Positions 1 through 6,820 of a DNA stretch of 6,886 nt are shown piece after piece. Below the pieces are notes generated by a model. It did not search any database, was not told the origin of the DNA, and worked only from the letters and a program-made list of their open reading frames with translations. The position numbers and the translations under genes are program-made. The stretch is from an uncultured bacterium (GTDB taxonomy: Bacteria > Planctomycetota > Phycisphaerae > Phycisphaerales > SM1A02), in NCBI GenBank assembly GCA_903867275.1, contig CAIPQY010000339.1:1-6886 (forward strand). Direction: 5' to 3'. How positions within the stretch are numbered: position 1 is the first letter of the stretch; each line of letters starts with the position of its first letter.

Positions 1-21
1 AGGCACTGTGATGCCTGGCTT

Positions 22-43
22 CTGCCCCTTTTGGAGGGGACAG
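22..43. repeat. Small hairpin
   Basis: CTGCCCC (22-28) pairs with GGGG-A-CAG (36-43) with one bulged base at 40; T29 and A35 can add a pair, leaving a five-base loop. There is no U-run after it in either orientation, so I do not call it a terminator. An AGGCA/TGCCT 5-bp stem with a six-base loop sits next to it at 1-16. Confidence 0.35.
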
Positions 44-89
44 TCGACTCTCCATCATGGGCCGTGACCCAATCAAGAAAGCCTCACAT

Positions 90-147
90 CCTCGCGGCTA
101 TATCCAACTGTTCACTTGTCAAAGAGAGCCTGCCGTTCACCGCGAGG
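90..147. repeat. Inverted repeat, 8 bp arms
   Basis: CCTCGCGG at 90-97 is the exact reverse complement of CCGCGAGG at 140-147, with 42 bases between. The arms could close a stem in an RNA starting from the candidate promoter at 167-194, or could be chance in GC-rich DNA. The sequence GTTCAC also occurs twice between or next to the arms (110-115, 135-140). Confidence 0.4.
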
Positions 148-166
148 GCGAAATGCAGGGCCGAGC

Positions 167-194
167 AGTTTAGCGAAAGCCACGCCCCTGTCAA
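167..194 (-). promoter_or_regulatory. Candidate sigma70-type promoter directed leftward
   Basis: Read on the minus strand, a perfect TTGACA (189-194) is followed 16 bases later by TAAACT (167-172), a 4/6 match to TATAAT that keeps its T1, A2 and T6. It lies about 100 bases past the comF stop and would fire towards position 1. A second perfect TTGACA occurs at 117-122 on the same strand, but has no -10 at proper spacing. The match is to the E. coli consensus; the host's promoter preferences are unknown. Confidence 0.4.
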
Positions 195-223
195 TAGGCA
201 TTCCTGCACAGATTTGGATTGTG

Positions 224-240
224 GACAACCTTTCGGTCCT
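224..240 (-). repeat. Short hairpin with a GAAA loop in the comF 3' region
   Basis: In the minus-strand transcript, GGACC-GAAA-GGT can fold as a GNRA-capped stem, extended by GG/CC pairs across a small bulge. It lies about 53 nt past the comF stop. No U-run follows, so it is at most a 3'-end stabilising element; it is weak and could be chance. Confidence 0.25.
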
Positions 241-292
241 GCATGGCTTCTGGGCGCCGTCGTTATGCCACAACTGCCTTCTTGCCAAGTAT

Positions 293-1045
293 TTATGAAA
301 TTTCCGCCACGCAGGCCACCGATGGCACCACCCACGCCGCACCAGCCCCCTCCAGCAGCCGCCAGGCTTCGTCTAGGGTGGCACCGGTGGTTCGGATGTC
401 ATCGACAAGCAGCACACCACAACCCTTCATGCGCGCCGCGGCCCGCGCACGCAGCACCATTCGACCTGCGCGCAGCAATCGTTCTCGCCGTCCCAGTCCC
501 GCCTGCCGAGCGAATCCACCCATGTGCAATGCGCGCACATGCGGCAACTGCAGACGCGCGGCGACGCCGAGCGCGAGTTCGTTCGCGTGGTCCGTGCCGC
601 GACGCAAACGGCGCCACGGTGACGTGGGAATGGGCACCACCACAACCCCGTCGCGCGTCAGTTGCAGTCGGCGATGCGCCTCGTCGCCAAGCCGCCAGCC
701 CAGTTGCGCGAGTGCCGCATGCCACGCGTGCTCCTTGGCGCGACGCACCAACCCATCCAACGGCGCTCGATAGGAACCGAGCCGGATGAACGCGTCGAAG
801 CGTGGCCGTGCCACGCATGCCGCACAGCGTGGCCCCTGCCCCACCCGCATGCCAACCGGCATGCAAGGGACATCCGCAAGAGGCACGCCACATCGCATGC
901 ACCACGCGGCGTCGCCTGCAAGCACGAGCGCCTCATCGACCGCGCGTCGGGCGTCGGGCAATCCGCAACCAAGCAGCCCCCGCTCAAGCAGGCGCAGGGC
1001 ATGCAATGGGGCCAGCAACCCGGATCGTCGGAAGCTCGACGGCAT
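293..1045 (-). CDS. comF: ComF family protein (phosphoribosyltransferase-like)
   Basis: ComF proteins combine a small zinc-binding module with a type I phosphoribosyltransferase fold. They are linked to DNA uptake in competent bacteria (ComFC/GntX), although most homologues occur in organisms not known to be competent and their biochemical role is unsettled. This 250-residue protein has two CxxC pairs, Cys49/Cys52 (CMRCG) and Cys74/Cys77 (CAACV). It then has the family SYRAPLDGLVRRAKEHAW segment, VVPIPTSPWRRLRRGTDHANELA, and the PRPP loop VLLVDDIRTTGATL with Asp215-Asp216 and the TTGAT turn at 219-223. The usual PxxCxxC opening is degenerate, with only one Cys at 27. The ATG at 1043-1045 is the first possible start, since an in-frame TGA lies upstream and no start codon lies between. 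It has no Shine-Dalgarno and sits 11 nt beyond a strong hairpin. No com or pil genes are nearby. Confidence 0.88.
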   Translation of the reverse strand: MPSSFRRSGLLAPLHALRLLERGLLGCGLPDARRAVDEALVLAGDAAWCMRCGVPLADVPCMPVGMRVGQGPRCAACVARPRFDAFIRLGSYRAPLDGLVRRAKEHAWHAALAQLGWRLGDEAHRRLQLTRDGVVVVPIPTSPWRRLRRGTDHANELALGVAARLQLPHVRALHMGGFARQAGLGRRERLLRAGRMVLRARAAARMKGCGVLLVDDIRTTGATLDEAWRLLEGAGAAWVVPSVACVAEIS

Positions 1046-1056
1046 GGCAAAAGCAT

Positions 1057-1080
1057 GACGAGCCCCGCGTGGGGCTCGTC
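1057..1080 (-). terminator. Probable intrinsic terminator after acnA
   Basis: A perfect 10-bp inverted repeat (GACGAGCCCC / GGGGCTCGTC) encloses a 4-base loop. It lies 37 nt past the acnA stop. In the minus-strand transcript the stem is followed by ATG and then CTTTTG, a short four-U run. The stem is very stable and its position between acnA and comF fits an operon terminator, but the U-run is weak and starts four bases after the stem. It also lies 11 nt before the comF start codon, so it could act as an attenuator or translation-modulating hairpin for comF. Confidence 0.72.
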
Positions 1081-1117
1081 GATTTGCTGCTGTTTTTCAG
1101 GGCTCTTTTCGCGAAAC

Positions 1118-3856
1118 TCAGCTGGCCGCCATCTTGCGCAGCACGAACTGCAGGATGCCGCCATGGCGCAGGTATTCCACCTCGCCCGGCGTGTCCACAC
1201 GGCACAGCACCTGGAAGACCTTGCTGGAACCATCCGTGCGCGTGGCCTTCACCTGCAGCTGCTGACGCGGCTTCAGATCGGCTGGCACCGTGATGTCGAA
1301 GGTCTCGGTGCCATCCAGACCAAGCGACGCAGCCGTGTCGCCGGGCAGGTAGGTGCACGGCAGCACGCCCATGCCCACCAGGTTCGAGCGATGGATGCGC
1401 TCGAAGCTCTCCGCGATCACGCACTTCACGCCGAGCAGCATGGCGCCCTTGGCAGCCCAGTCGCGGCTGCTGCCCATGCCGTAGTCCTTGCCGGCCAGCA
1501 CCACCAGCGGCGTGCCGGCTCGCTTGTAGCTCTCGGCCGCATCGAAGATGTACTTCTCCTTGCCGCCGTCGGTGAAGTCGCGCGTCCAGCCGCCGGTCTT
1601 CTCCGGCGTCATCTTGTTGCGGATGCGCGTGTTGGCGAAGGTGCCGCGCGTCATCACGCGATCGTTGCCGCGACGACTTCCGTAGCTGTTGAACATGGCA
1701 ACCGCCACGCCGTGCTCCTGCAGGTAGCGACCGGCGGGCGACTCGGTCTTGATGTTGCCTGCGGGCGAAATGTGGTCGGTGGTCACGCTGTCACCCAGCG
1801 ATGCCAGGCAGCGCGCGCCGTGGATGGAGGCGATCGTGCCTGGCTGCTTGCCCATGCCGTCGAAGTACGGCGGGTTCTGGATGTAGGTGCTCTTCGCGTT
1901 CCATGCGTACATCTCGCTGGCCTCGGTCTTGATGGCCTTCCATGCACCGCTGCCATCGAACACCTCGGCATACTCCTTCTCGAACTGCGCGCGCGTCACG
2001 TTCTTCGCCACCGCGGCATCCACCTCGGCCTGCGTGGGCCAGATGTCCTTCAGGTACACGGGCTTGCCGTCCTTGCCGGTGCCGAGTGCGTCCTTGGTCA
2101 GGTCGATGTCCACCGTGCCCGCGATGGCATAGGCAACGACCAGTGGCGGACTGGCCAGGTAGTTGGCCTTCACGTCCTGATGCACGCGCGCCTCGAAGTT
2201 GCGATTGCCACTGAGCACGCTGGCCACCACCAGATCGCCATCCTTGATGGCCTTGCCCACATGATCTGGCAACGGACCACTGTTGCCGATGCAGGTGGTG
2301 CAGCCATAACCGACCACATGGAAGCCCAGCTCCTCGAGCGGCTTCAGCAGTCCGCCCTGCATCAGGTAGTCGGTGACCACCTTGCTGCCGGGTGCCAGAC
2401 TGGTCTTCACCCAGGGCTTGCGAACAAGGCCCTTGGCGCGCGCCTTCTCGGCAAGCAGGCCCGCACCGATCATCACGTTGGGGTTGCTGGTGTTGGTGCA
2501 GCTGGTGATGGCCGCGATCACCACCGCACCGTGCTTCAGGTGGTACTCGTTGCCGTGCTCGTCACGCACCGCCACCGCGTGGGGTTCGGTCATCACCGAC
2601 ACGGCCATCTCGCCGTTGCCGCCGGCCGCTGCGCCCACGGGCACCTTCGCGCCGGCGGTGCTCTTCTCCAGGAACTTCGGCAGCTCCTTGTTCCAGCCGG
2701 CCTTCATCGCGGACAGCGCCACGCGATCCTGCGGACGCGCAGGACCAGCGAGCGCGGGCTCGATGGTGGACAGATCCAGTTCCAGCACCGCGGTGTAGCG
2801 GATGTCGGCCTTGTCATCGCGCCACAGCATGTTGGCCTTGCAGTACGCCTCCACGGTCTTGATCTGACCTTCGCTGCGACCCGACAGACGCATGTAGGTG
2901 AGCGTGTGCTCATCCACCGGGAAGAAGCCGATGGTGGCGCCGTACTCGGGCGCCATGTTCGCGATGGTGGCGCGGTTGGCCAGGCTCATGGTGGCCAGAC
3001 CCGGGCCAAAGAACTCCACGAACTTGTTCACCACGCCGAACTTGCGCAGCATCTCGGTGACGCGCAGCACCAGGTCGGTGGCGTTGGTGCCTTCGGGCAG
3101 GCTGCCCGTCATCTTCACGCCAACAACCTCGGGAATCAGCATGCTGATCGGCTGGCCCAGCATCACGGCCTCGGCCTCGATGCCGCCCACGCCCCAGCCC
3201 ACCACGCCGAGTCCATTGATCATGGTGGTGTGACTGTCGGTGCCCACGCAGCTGTCGGGGAACAGCACGCCGTCGCGCTCCCACACCACCTTGGCCAGAT
3301 ACTCCAGGTTCACCTGATGCACGATGCCCGTGGCGGGCGGCACCACGCTGAAGTTGCGGAAGGCCTTCTGCCCCCACTTCAGGAACTCGTAGCGCTCGTT
3401 GTTGCGCTCGAACTCCAGATCACCGTTGATGCTGAGCGCGGTGCCGCTGGCGAAGGCGTCCACCTGCACGCTGTGATCGATCACCAGATCGCACTGCACG
3501 AGCGGGTTCACGCGCTTGGGGTCGCCGCCCAGGCGCTTCATCGCGTCGCGCATGGCGGCCAGATCCACCACGCACGGCACGCCGGTGAAATCCTGCAGCA
3601 CCACACGGCCCGGCATGAACGGAATCTCGTCCTCGCCCGGCTTGGTTGGGTCGTAGCGACAGATCTTCTCCACATGCTCCTTGGTCACCGTGGTGCCGTC
3701 GCAGTTGCGCAGGCACGCCTCCAGCAGCACCCGAATCGAGTACGGCAGGCGCTCGATGGCGCCGAACTTCTTCAGCGCCGCAAGGCTGTAGTAGGTGCGA
3801 TCACCCGCAGGGGTCTGCAAGGTGGCCAATGCGCCGAAGAGGTCGTGATTCGCCAT
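1118..3856 (-). CDS. acnA: Aconitate hydratase A
   Basis: Catalyses citrate to isocitrate via cis-aconitate in the TCA and glyoxylate cycles, using a [4Fe-4S] cluster in the cytoplasm. The 912 residues are close to the AcnA/IRP length (E. coli 891). Cluster ligands are Cys453 in ITSCTNTSNP and Cys519/Cys522 in YGCTTCIG; the 66- and 3-residue spacings equal those of E. coli AcnA. The N-terminal part has VVLQDFTGVP, LVIDHSVQVD and GTDSHTTMINGLG. The C-terminal swivel domain has GDSVTTDHISPAG and GKDYGMGSSRDW (789-800), with the substrate-binding Ser-Arg at 797-798. AcnB is excluded by domain order. ATG 3854-3856 is 12 nt after the oxidase stop; no Shine-Dalgarno is visible, so expression probably relies on coupling or another initiation route. 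It is the last gene before the hairpin at 1057-1080. The gene looks intact. Confidence 0.98.
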   Translation of the reverse strand: MANHDLFGALATLQTPAGDRTYYSLAALKKFGAIERLPYSIRVLLEACLRNCDGTTVTKEHVEKICRYDPTKPGEDEIPFMPGRVVLQDFTGVPCVVDLAAMRDAMKRLGGDPKRVNPLVQCDLVIDHSVQVDAFASGTALSINGDLEFERNNERYEFLKWGQKAFRNFSVVPPATGIVHQVNLEYLAKVVWERDGVLFPDSCVGTDSHTTMINGLGVVGWGVGGIEAEAVMLGQPISMLIPEVVGVKMTGSLPEGTNATDLVLRVTEMLRKFGVVNKFVEFFGPGLATMSLANRATIANMAPEYGATIGFFPVDEHTLTYMRLSGRSEGQIKTVEAYCKANMLWRDDKADIRYTAVLELDLSTIEPALAGPARPQDRVALSAMKAGWNKELPKFLEKSTAGAKVPVGAAAGGNGEMAVSVMTEPHAVAVRDEHGNEYHLKHGAVVIAAITSCTNTSNPNVMIGAGLLAEKARAKGLVRKPWVKTSLAPGSKVVTDYLMQGGLLKPLEELGFHVVGYGCTTCIGNSGPLPDHVGKAIKDGDLVVASVLSGNRNFEARVHQDVKANYLASPPLVVAYAIAGTVDIDLTKDALGTGKDGKPVYLKDIWPTQAEVDAAVAKNVTRAQFEKEYAEVFDGSGAWKAIKTEASEMYAWNAKSTYIQNPPYFDGMGKQPGTIASIHGARCLASLGDSVTTDHISPAGNIKTESPAGRYLQEHGVAVAMFNSYGSRRGNDRVMTRGTFANTRIRNKMTPEKTGGWTRDFTDGGKEKYIFDAAESYKRAGTPLVVLAGKDYGMGSSRDWAAKGAMLLGVKCVIAESFERIHRSNLVGMGVLPCTYLPGDTAASLGLDGTETFDITVPADLKPRQQLQVKATRTDGSSKVFQVLCRVDTPGEVEYLRHGGILQFVLRKMAAS

Positions 3857-3868
3857 AGATCGGGCATT

Positions 3869-5029
3869 CTAGGAAGCCTTGGCGAAGCGCTTGGCGGCCA
3901 GAAACCCGATGGGCAGCGAGGTGGCTCCGTCACAGGCCAGATCCGCCAGCACCCGCCCCATGACCGGCATGAACTTGAATCCATGCCCGCTGAAGCCGCA
4001 GGCCACGAAGGTGCGCATGCAACCCGGCATGCGGTCGACCACGAAGTGCTGGTCCGGACTCATGGTGTACAGGCAGGTGGTGCCGCTCAACACACGATCG
4101 GCGGCGCACGGCACGAACTCGGCGGCGGCCAGTCGTATCGACTCCAGTTCCTCCGATGTGGGCGGCTGCCTCGGCTGATCCGGATCGCACGGCGTGCCGT
4201 CGCCATGCGTGGCCACCTTCACGCCATGTGGCGCATCCTGATCGTCCGCCGTGGGAATGCCGTACAGGCCACTCAGCCCAGGTCGGTCGATGTACCACGC
4301 AGGCATGCGCGGCGACGCACAGGCACCGGGCAAGGCGGGCTTCAGCCATGCGATGGCCACCCGAAGGGGCTGCAGGCGAACGCCCACATCGCGCGCCAGC
4401 GACGGCGTCCACGCGCCCGCGGCGATCACCAGCGAGTCAGCCTCATAGGTGGCCCGATCGGTGGTCACACGAACGCCGCTCGGAGTCTCGCTCCAGACCG
4501 TTGCACGCTCGTTCTCGTGCACCTCGGCGCCCAGTGAACGCGCCAGCGCCGTCGCGGCCAGCACCGCACGCTCCGGCCGCACGAATCCTGCACCCGGCTC
4601 GAACAGCGCCCCCCAAGCATCGGGCAGATGAAATTGCGGAAAGCGTCGCATGGCCTCGGATGCAGTCCATAGTTCGCAGGGCACACCATGCGTGGCCCCA
4701 CTCGTCAACGACCGGCTCACCACCTCGCTCTGCGGTCCGCCGGCGTACAGCACGCCCGGGCGATGCACCAGTTGCTGGCCCGAATCATGCTCGATCCGCT
4801 CCCATCCCTCGCGGCATGCAAGCAGCAGCGGCACGTACTCGGCCGCCTCGAAGTAGCACTCGCGAATGATGCGACTGCCACCATGTGAACTGCCCAGACC
4901 ATGACCGATCGCATGTCGCTCCAGACCCAGCACGCGCTTGCCGCGGCGAGCCAATTCCAGACACGTGGCGCAACCCATCGCTCCCACGCCGAGCACGATC
5001 ACGTCGAATCGACTGCGTGTTTCAGACAT
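3869..5029 (-). CDS. Monomeric sarcosine oxidase-like FAD-dependent oxidase (MSOX/N-methyltryptophan oxidase family)
   Basis: Predicted flavoenzyme oxidising N-methyl amino acids (sarcosine, N-methyltryptophan or a relative) with O2, yielding the demethylated amino acid, formaldehyde and H2O2. The N-terminal FAD-binding motif is GVGAMG (14-19), with acidic Glu37 following as the ribose ligand. Family active-site residues line up well with Bacillus MSOX: Arg53 and Arg56 in SRIIR, Tyr59, Lys271 and His275 in VKVATH (Lys is the O2-activating position), Cys319 in CLYT (the covalent FAD attachment site), Tyr321, and Lys352 in GFSGHGFKF (substrate carboxylate). The Lys-His and Cys-Lys spacings (4 and 33) equal those of MSOX. 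The length of 386 residues is typical. The start is ATG 5027-5029, inside the last codons of cysE, suggesting translational coupling. The stop (TAG) is 12 nt before acnA. The exact substrate is unknown; L-pipecolate or another secondary amine is possible, but the class is well supported. Confidence 0.88.
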   Translation of the reverse strand: MSETRSRFDVIVLGVGAMGCATCLELARRGKRVLGLERHAIGHGLGSSHGGSRIIRECYFEAAEYVPLLLACREGWERIEHDSGQQLVHRPGVLYAGGPQSEVVSRSLTSGATHGVPCELWTASEAMRRFPQFHLPDAWGALFEPGAGFVRPERAVLAATALARSLGAEVHENERATVWSETPSGVRVTTDRATYEADSLVIAAGAWTPSLARDVGVRLQPLRVAIAWLKPALPGACASPRMPAWYIDRPGLSGLYGIPTADDQDAPHGVKVATHGDGTPCDPDQPRQPPTSEELESIRLAAAEFVPCAADRVLSGTTCLYTMSPDQHFVVDRMPGCMRTFVACGFSGHGFKFMPVMGRVLADLACDGATSLPIGFLAAKRFAKAS

Positions 5030-5912
5030 GCTTCTTCAGTTGCCATTCCGGGCGAGGGGCCTGCACCACGCAGCCGGCGGGCACGCTCTGTGTCAGGAAA
5101 ACGCCACCATTCACCGTGGCGCCCTGGCCGATCACCGTCTGTCCGCCCAGGATGGTCGCGCCCGCGTACACCACCACGCGATCTTCAAGCGTGGGATGGC
5201 GTTTCTGACCACGCTGCACATTGCCGCCCCGATCCAGTTCCGGCGTGAGCGCGCCCAGCGTCACGCCCTGATAGATGCGGCAGCACCGACCGATCTGCGT
5301 GGTTTCGCCGATCACCACGCCCGTGCCATGGTCGATGAAAAGGCCGGCTGCGATCGCGGCACCCGGATGGATGTCGATGCCGGTGCGTCGATGCGCCAAC
5401 TCCGCCAGCATGCGCGGCACCAATGGCGCGCCGAGGCACTGCAGCGCATGCGCGAATCGGTGCGCCACCATCGCCTGAAGGCCGGGATAGCACAGAATGA
5501 TCTCTTCCAGCGTGCGCGCTGCCGGATCCGCCGCCAATGCCTCCTGCGCATCTGCATGCAGCAGTTCGCGGATGCGTGGGGTCGCTTCCAACACACGCAA
5601 CATCCAATCCCTTGCCACAGCATCGGTGGCGGTGGCGTCCGGACGATCCGAACGCGCCGCCAGCACCAACTGTGGCTGCAGCGTGTCGCACAGTTCGCGC
5701 ACCGCCACATGCAGGAACCCGGACACATCGGATTGCGCACCATCTCTCGGCCCGAAGAACCCCGGAAAGCAGATCCAGCGGAATCGATCCAACGCGCGTT
5801 CAAGTGCTTCCGGATCCGGGGTGCCGGACCGACCCATGCGATGCATGGCCGGCAGCGCCTGCACGCTGCGCTCAAGCGCCTCCATCAGTGCATCCATGGA
5901 GCCGTCGGTCAC
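5022..5912 (-). CDS. cysE: Serine O-acetyltransferase, EpsC/CysE type
   Basis: Transfers acetyl from acetyl-CoA to L-serine, giving O-acetylserine, the first committed step of cysteine synthesis, in the cytoplasm. The 296 residues comprise a long helical N-terminal half (to about 170) and a left-handed beta-helix of hexapeptide repeats starting near GIDIHPGA (178-185). Asp194-His195 in FIDHGTG matches the catalytic Asp-His pair of CysE. His239 in KRHPTLED matches the second active-site His. The loop between them is about nine residues longer than in E. coli CysE, as in EpsC-type enzymes. The C-terminal tail after the beta-helix is short and ends in Val, not the Ile that docks into the CysK active site in classical complexes. 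The start taken is GTG at 5910-5912; ATG at 5895-5897 (five codons in) is an alternative, and neither has a good ribosome site. The stop overlaps the next gene's start by 8 nt (ATGTCTGA). No cysK is visible nearby. Confidence 0.94.
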   Translation of the reverse strand: MTDGSMDALMEALERSVQALPAMHRMGRSGTPDPEALERALDRFRWICFPGFFGPRDGAQSDVSGFLHVAVRELCDTLQPQLVLAARSDRPDATATDAVARDWMLRVLEATPRIRELLHADAQEALAADPAARTLEEIILCYPGLQAMVAHRFAHALQCLGAPLVPRMLAELAHRRTGIDIHPGAAIAAGLFIDHGTGVVIGETTQIGRCCRIYQGVTLGALTPELDRGGNVQRGQKRHPTLEDRVVVYAGATILGGQTVIGQGATVNGGVFLTQSVPAGCVVQAPRPEWQLKKHV

Positions 5913-5936
5913 GCCCGCGATGCTAACCGCGCAGGC

Positions 5937-6803
5937 TCACTTGCCCGGGTATTCGAACACGCCGCGACCGCTCTTGTCGCCAAGACGGCCGGCCAGCACC
6001 AGCTGTCGCAGCAGCGGGCACGGGAAGAACTTCGGCTCTCCCAGTTCGCGGTGCAGCACCATCATGATGTCGTGACACACATCCAGACCGATGAAATCGG
6101 CCAGACGCAGCGGCCCCATGGGGAAGTTGCAGCCCAGCTTCATGATCTGGTCGATCTCCTCGGGCCCCGCCACCCCGCCCATCCAGGCATGGAATGCCTC
6201 GTTGATCATGGGCATCAGCACGCGGTTGCTCACGAAACCCGCTCGATCATTGGCTGGCACCGGGGTCTTGCCCATGGCCTTGGCCAGTTCGACGGTGCGC
6301 TGCGTGGTCTCCTCGGTGGTGGCCAGGCCCTTGATCACCTCCACCAGCGCCATCACCGGCACCGGATTGAAGAAGTGCATGCCGATCACGCGACCGGCAT
6401 CGGCGCCCACGGCCGCGGCGATGTCGGTGATGCTGATGCTGCTGGTGTTGGTGGCCAACACCGCCGGCGCCGGAAAGGCTGCCTGCATCTCCTTGAAGAT
6501 GCGCTTCTTCAGATCTGCGTTCTCCGTGGCCGCTTCCACGACCCACTCGGCGCCCTTGGCGTCAGCCATGCTGGGCACGTAACGCACGCGCGCAAGTGCT
6601 GCATCAGCGTCACCGCGCGTCATGCGCTGCTTTTCCACCGCTCGATCCACCGTTTTGCGGTGGTACGCCTTCGCTCGCTCAAGTTGCTCGGGCTTCACAT
6701 CGATCTGAAACACCTGCAAGCCAGACTGCGCGGCAACCAGCGCGATGCCGGCACCCATGGTTCCAGCGCCAATGACAGCCATGCTCTTGATCGGTGTGGA
6801 CAT
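5937..6803 (-). CDS. hbd: 3-hydroxybutyryl-CoA dehydrogenase (3-hydroxyacyl-CoA dehydrogenase family)
   Basis: This 288-residue cytoplasmic enzyme should interconvert (S)-3-hydroxybutyryl-CoA and acetoacetyl-CoA with NAD(P), in short-chain fatty acid or butyrate/polyhydroxybutyrate metabolism. The N-terminal Rossmann domain shows the dinucleotide motif GAGTMG at residues 12-17. The catalytic block HFFNPVPVM starts at His143, with the partner Glu155 in ALVEV. Asn193 lies in SNRVLMPMINEA, and the C-terminal dimerisation domain carries MGPLRLADFIGLD. About 280-290 residues is normal for stand-alone members; there is no fused hydratase domain, so it is not FadB/FadJ. The ATG at 6801-6803 is preceded by a good purine-rich ribosome site, which fixes the start. 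It is the first gene of the apparent operon; its stop lies 24 nt before the next start. The family call is firm. The chain-length preference, and whether it works in synthesis or degradation, cannot be read from sequence. Confidence 0.93.
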   Translation of the reverse strand: MSTPIKSMAVIGAGTMGAGIALVAAQSGLQVFQIDVKPEQLERAKAYHRKTVDRAVEKQRMTRGDADAALARVRYVPSMADAKGAEWVVEAATENADLKKRIFKEMQAAFPAPAVLATNTSSISITDIAAAVGADAGRVIGMHFFNPVPVMALVEVIKGLATTEETTQRTVELAKAMGKTPVPANDRAGFVSNRVLMPMINEAFHAWMGGVAGPEEIDQIMKLGCNFPMGPLRLADFIGLDVCHDIMMVLHRELGEPKFFPCPLLRQLVLAGRLGDKSGRGVFEYPGK

Positions 6804-6811
6804 GTTCGTTG

Positions 6812-6820
6812 CCTTTCCTT
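6812..6820 (-). promoter_or_regulatory. Ribosome binding site of the 3-hydroxybutyryl-CoA dehydrogenase gene
   Basis: On the minus strand AAGGAAAGG ends 8 nt before the ATG at 6801-6803. It is the only clear Shine-Dalgarno-like purine run in front of any gene here, and it supports this ATG as the true start and as the entry point of the operon. Confidence 0.7.

Larger units (their letters stand above)
1..292. other. Region without a supported gene, downstream of comF
   Basis: I find no recognisable protein, tRNA or rRNA here. One plus-strand frame is open from the left edge and runs on antisense into comF, but its translation resembles no family I know and has no ribosome site. The codon pattern and composition are less G/C-biased than in the genes, as expected of intergenic DNA. 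What it does hold is a leftward promoter-like pair, inverted repeats and small hairpins, annotated separately. It may be the 5' region of a gene or RNA transcribed leftward beyond the edge. Confidence 0.6.

Noticed and set aside
42..49. The palindrome AGTCGACT next to the small hairpin at 22-43.
   Set aside because: Eight-base palindromes are common; there is no second copy and no sign of an attachment or recombination site.
220..228. A TTGTCCACA match to the DnaA-box consensus (minus strand).
   Set aside because: It is a single site with no cluster, no AT-rich unwinding element and no dnaA/dnaN neighbour. A lone match in several kb is expected by chance.
84..342. Two short minus-strand frames (about 76-83 codons) starting inside the end of comF, and a plus-strand frame of 60 codons at 116-298.
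   Set aside because: They have no recognisable motif and no ribosome site, and they compete with each other for the same DNA. There is too little to support a gene.
1..789. A plus-strand frame open from the left edge into comF.
   Set aside because: Two thirds of it is antisense to comF, the rest matches no family I recognise, it has no ribosome site, and open frames are common in this composition.
1057..1080. The possibility that the hairpin marks a repeat family (REP-like or mobile-element end).
   Set aside because: I saw no second copy in the window, no target duplication and no transposase. Its position after acnA is better explained as a terminator.
1107..1116. A perfect 10-bp palindrome TTTCGCGAAA just past the acnA stop.
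   Set aside because: It could be an operator-like site, but it is a single short palindrome in a 3' region with no partner repeat and no known regulator motif.
662..4537. A plus-strand open frame of about 1,291 codons running antisense to comF, acnA and most of the oxidase gene.
   Set aside because: It is in exact codon register with all three minus-strand genes, which share one frame, so its stops could arise only from TTA, CTA or TCA codons, and these are nearly unused in this GC-rich DNA. Its product is rich in His, mirroring GTG Val codons, and resembles no family. The minus-strand genes have full conserved motifs. It is a composition artefact.
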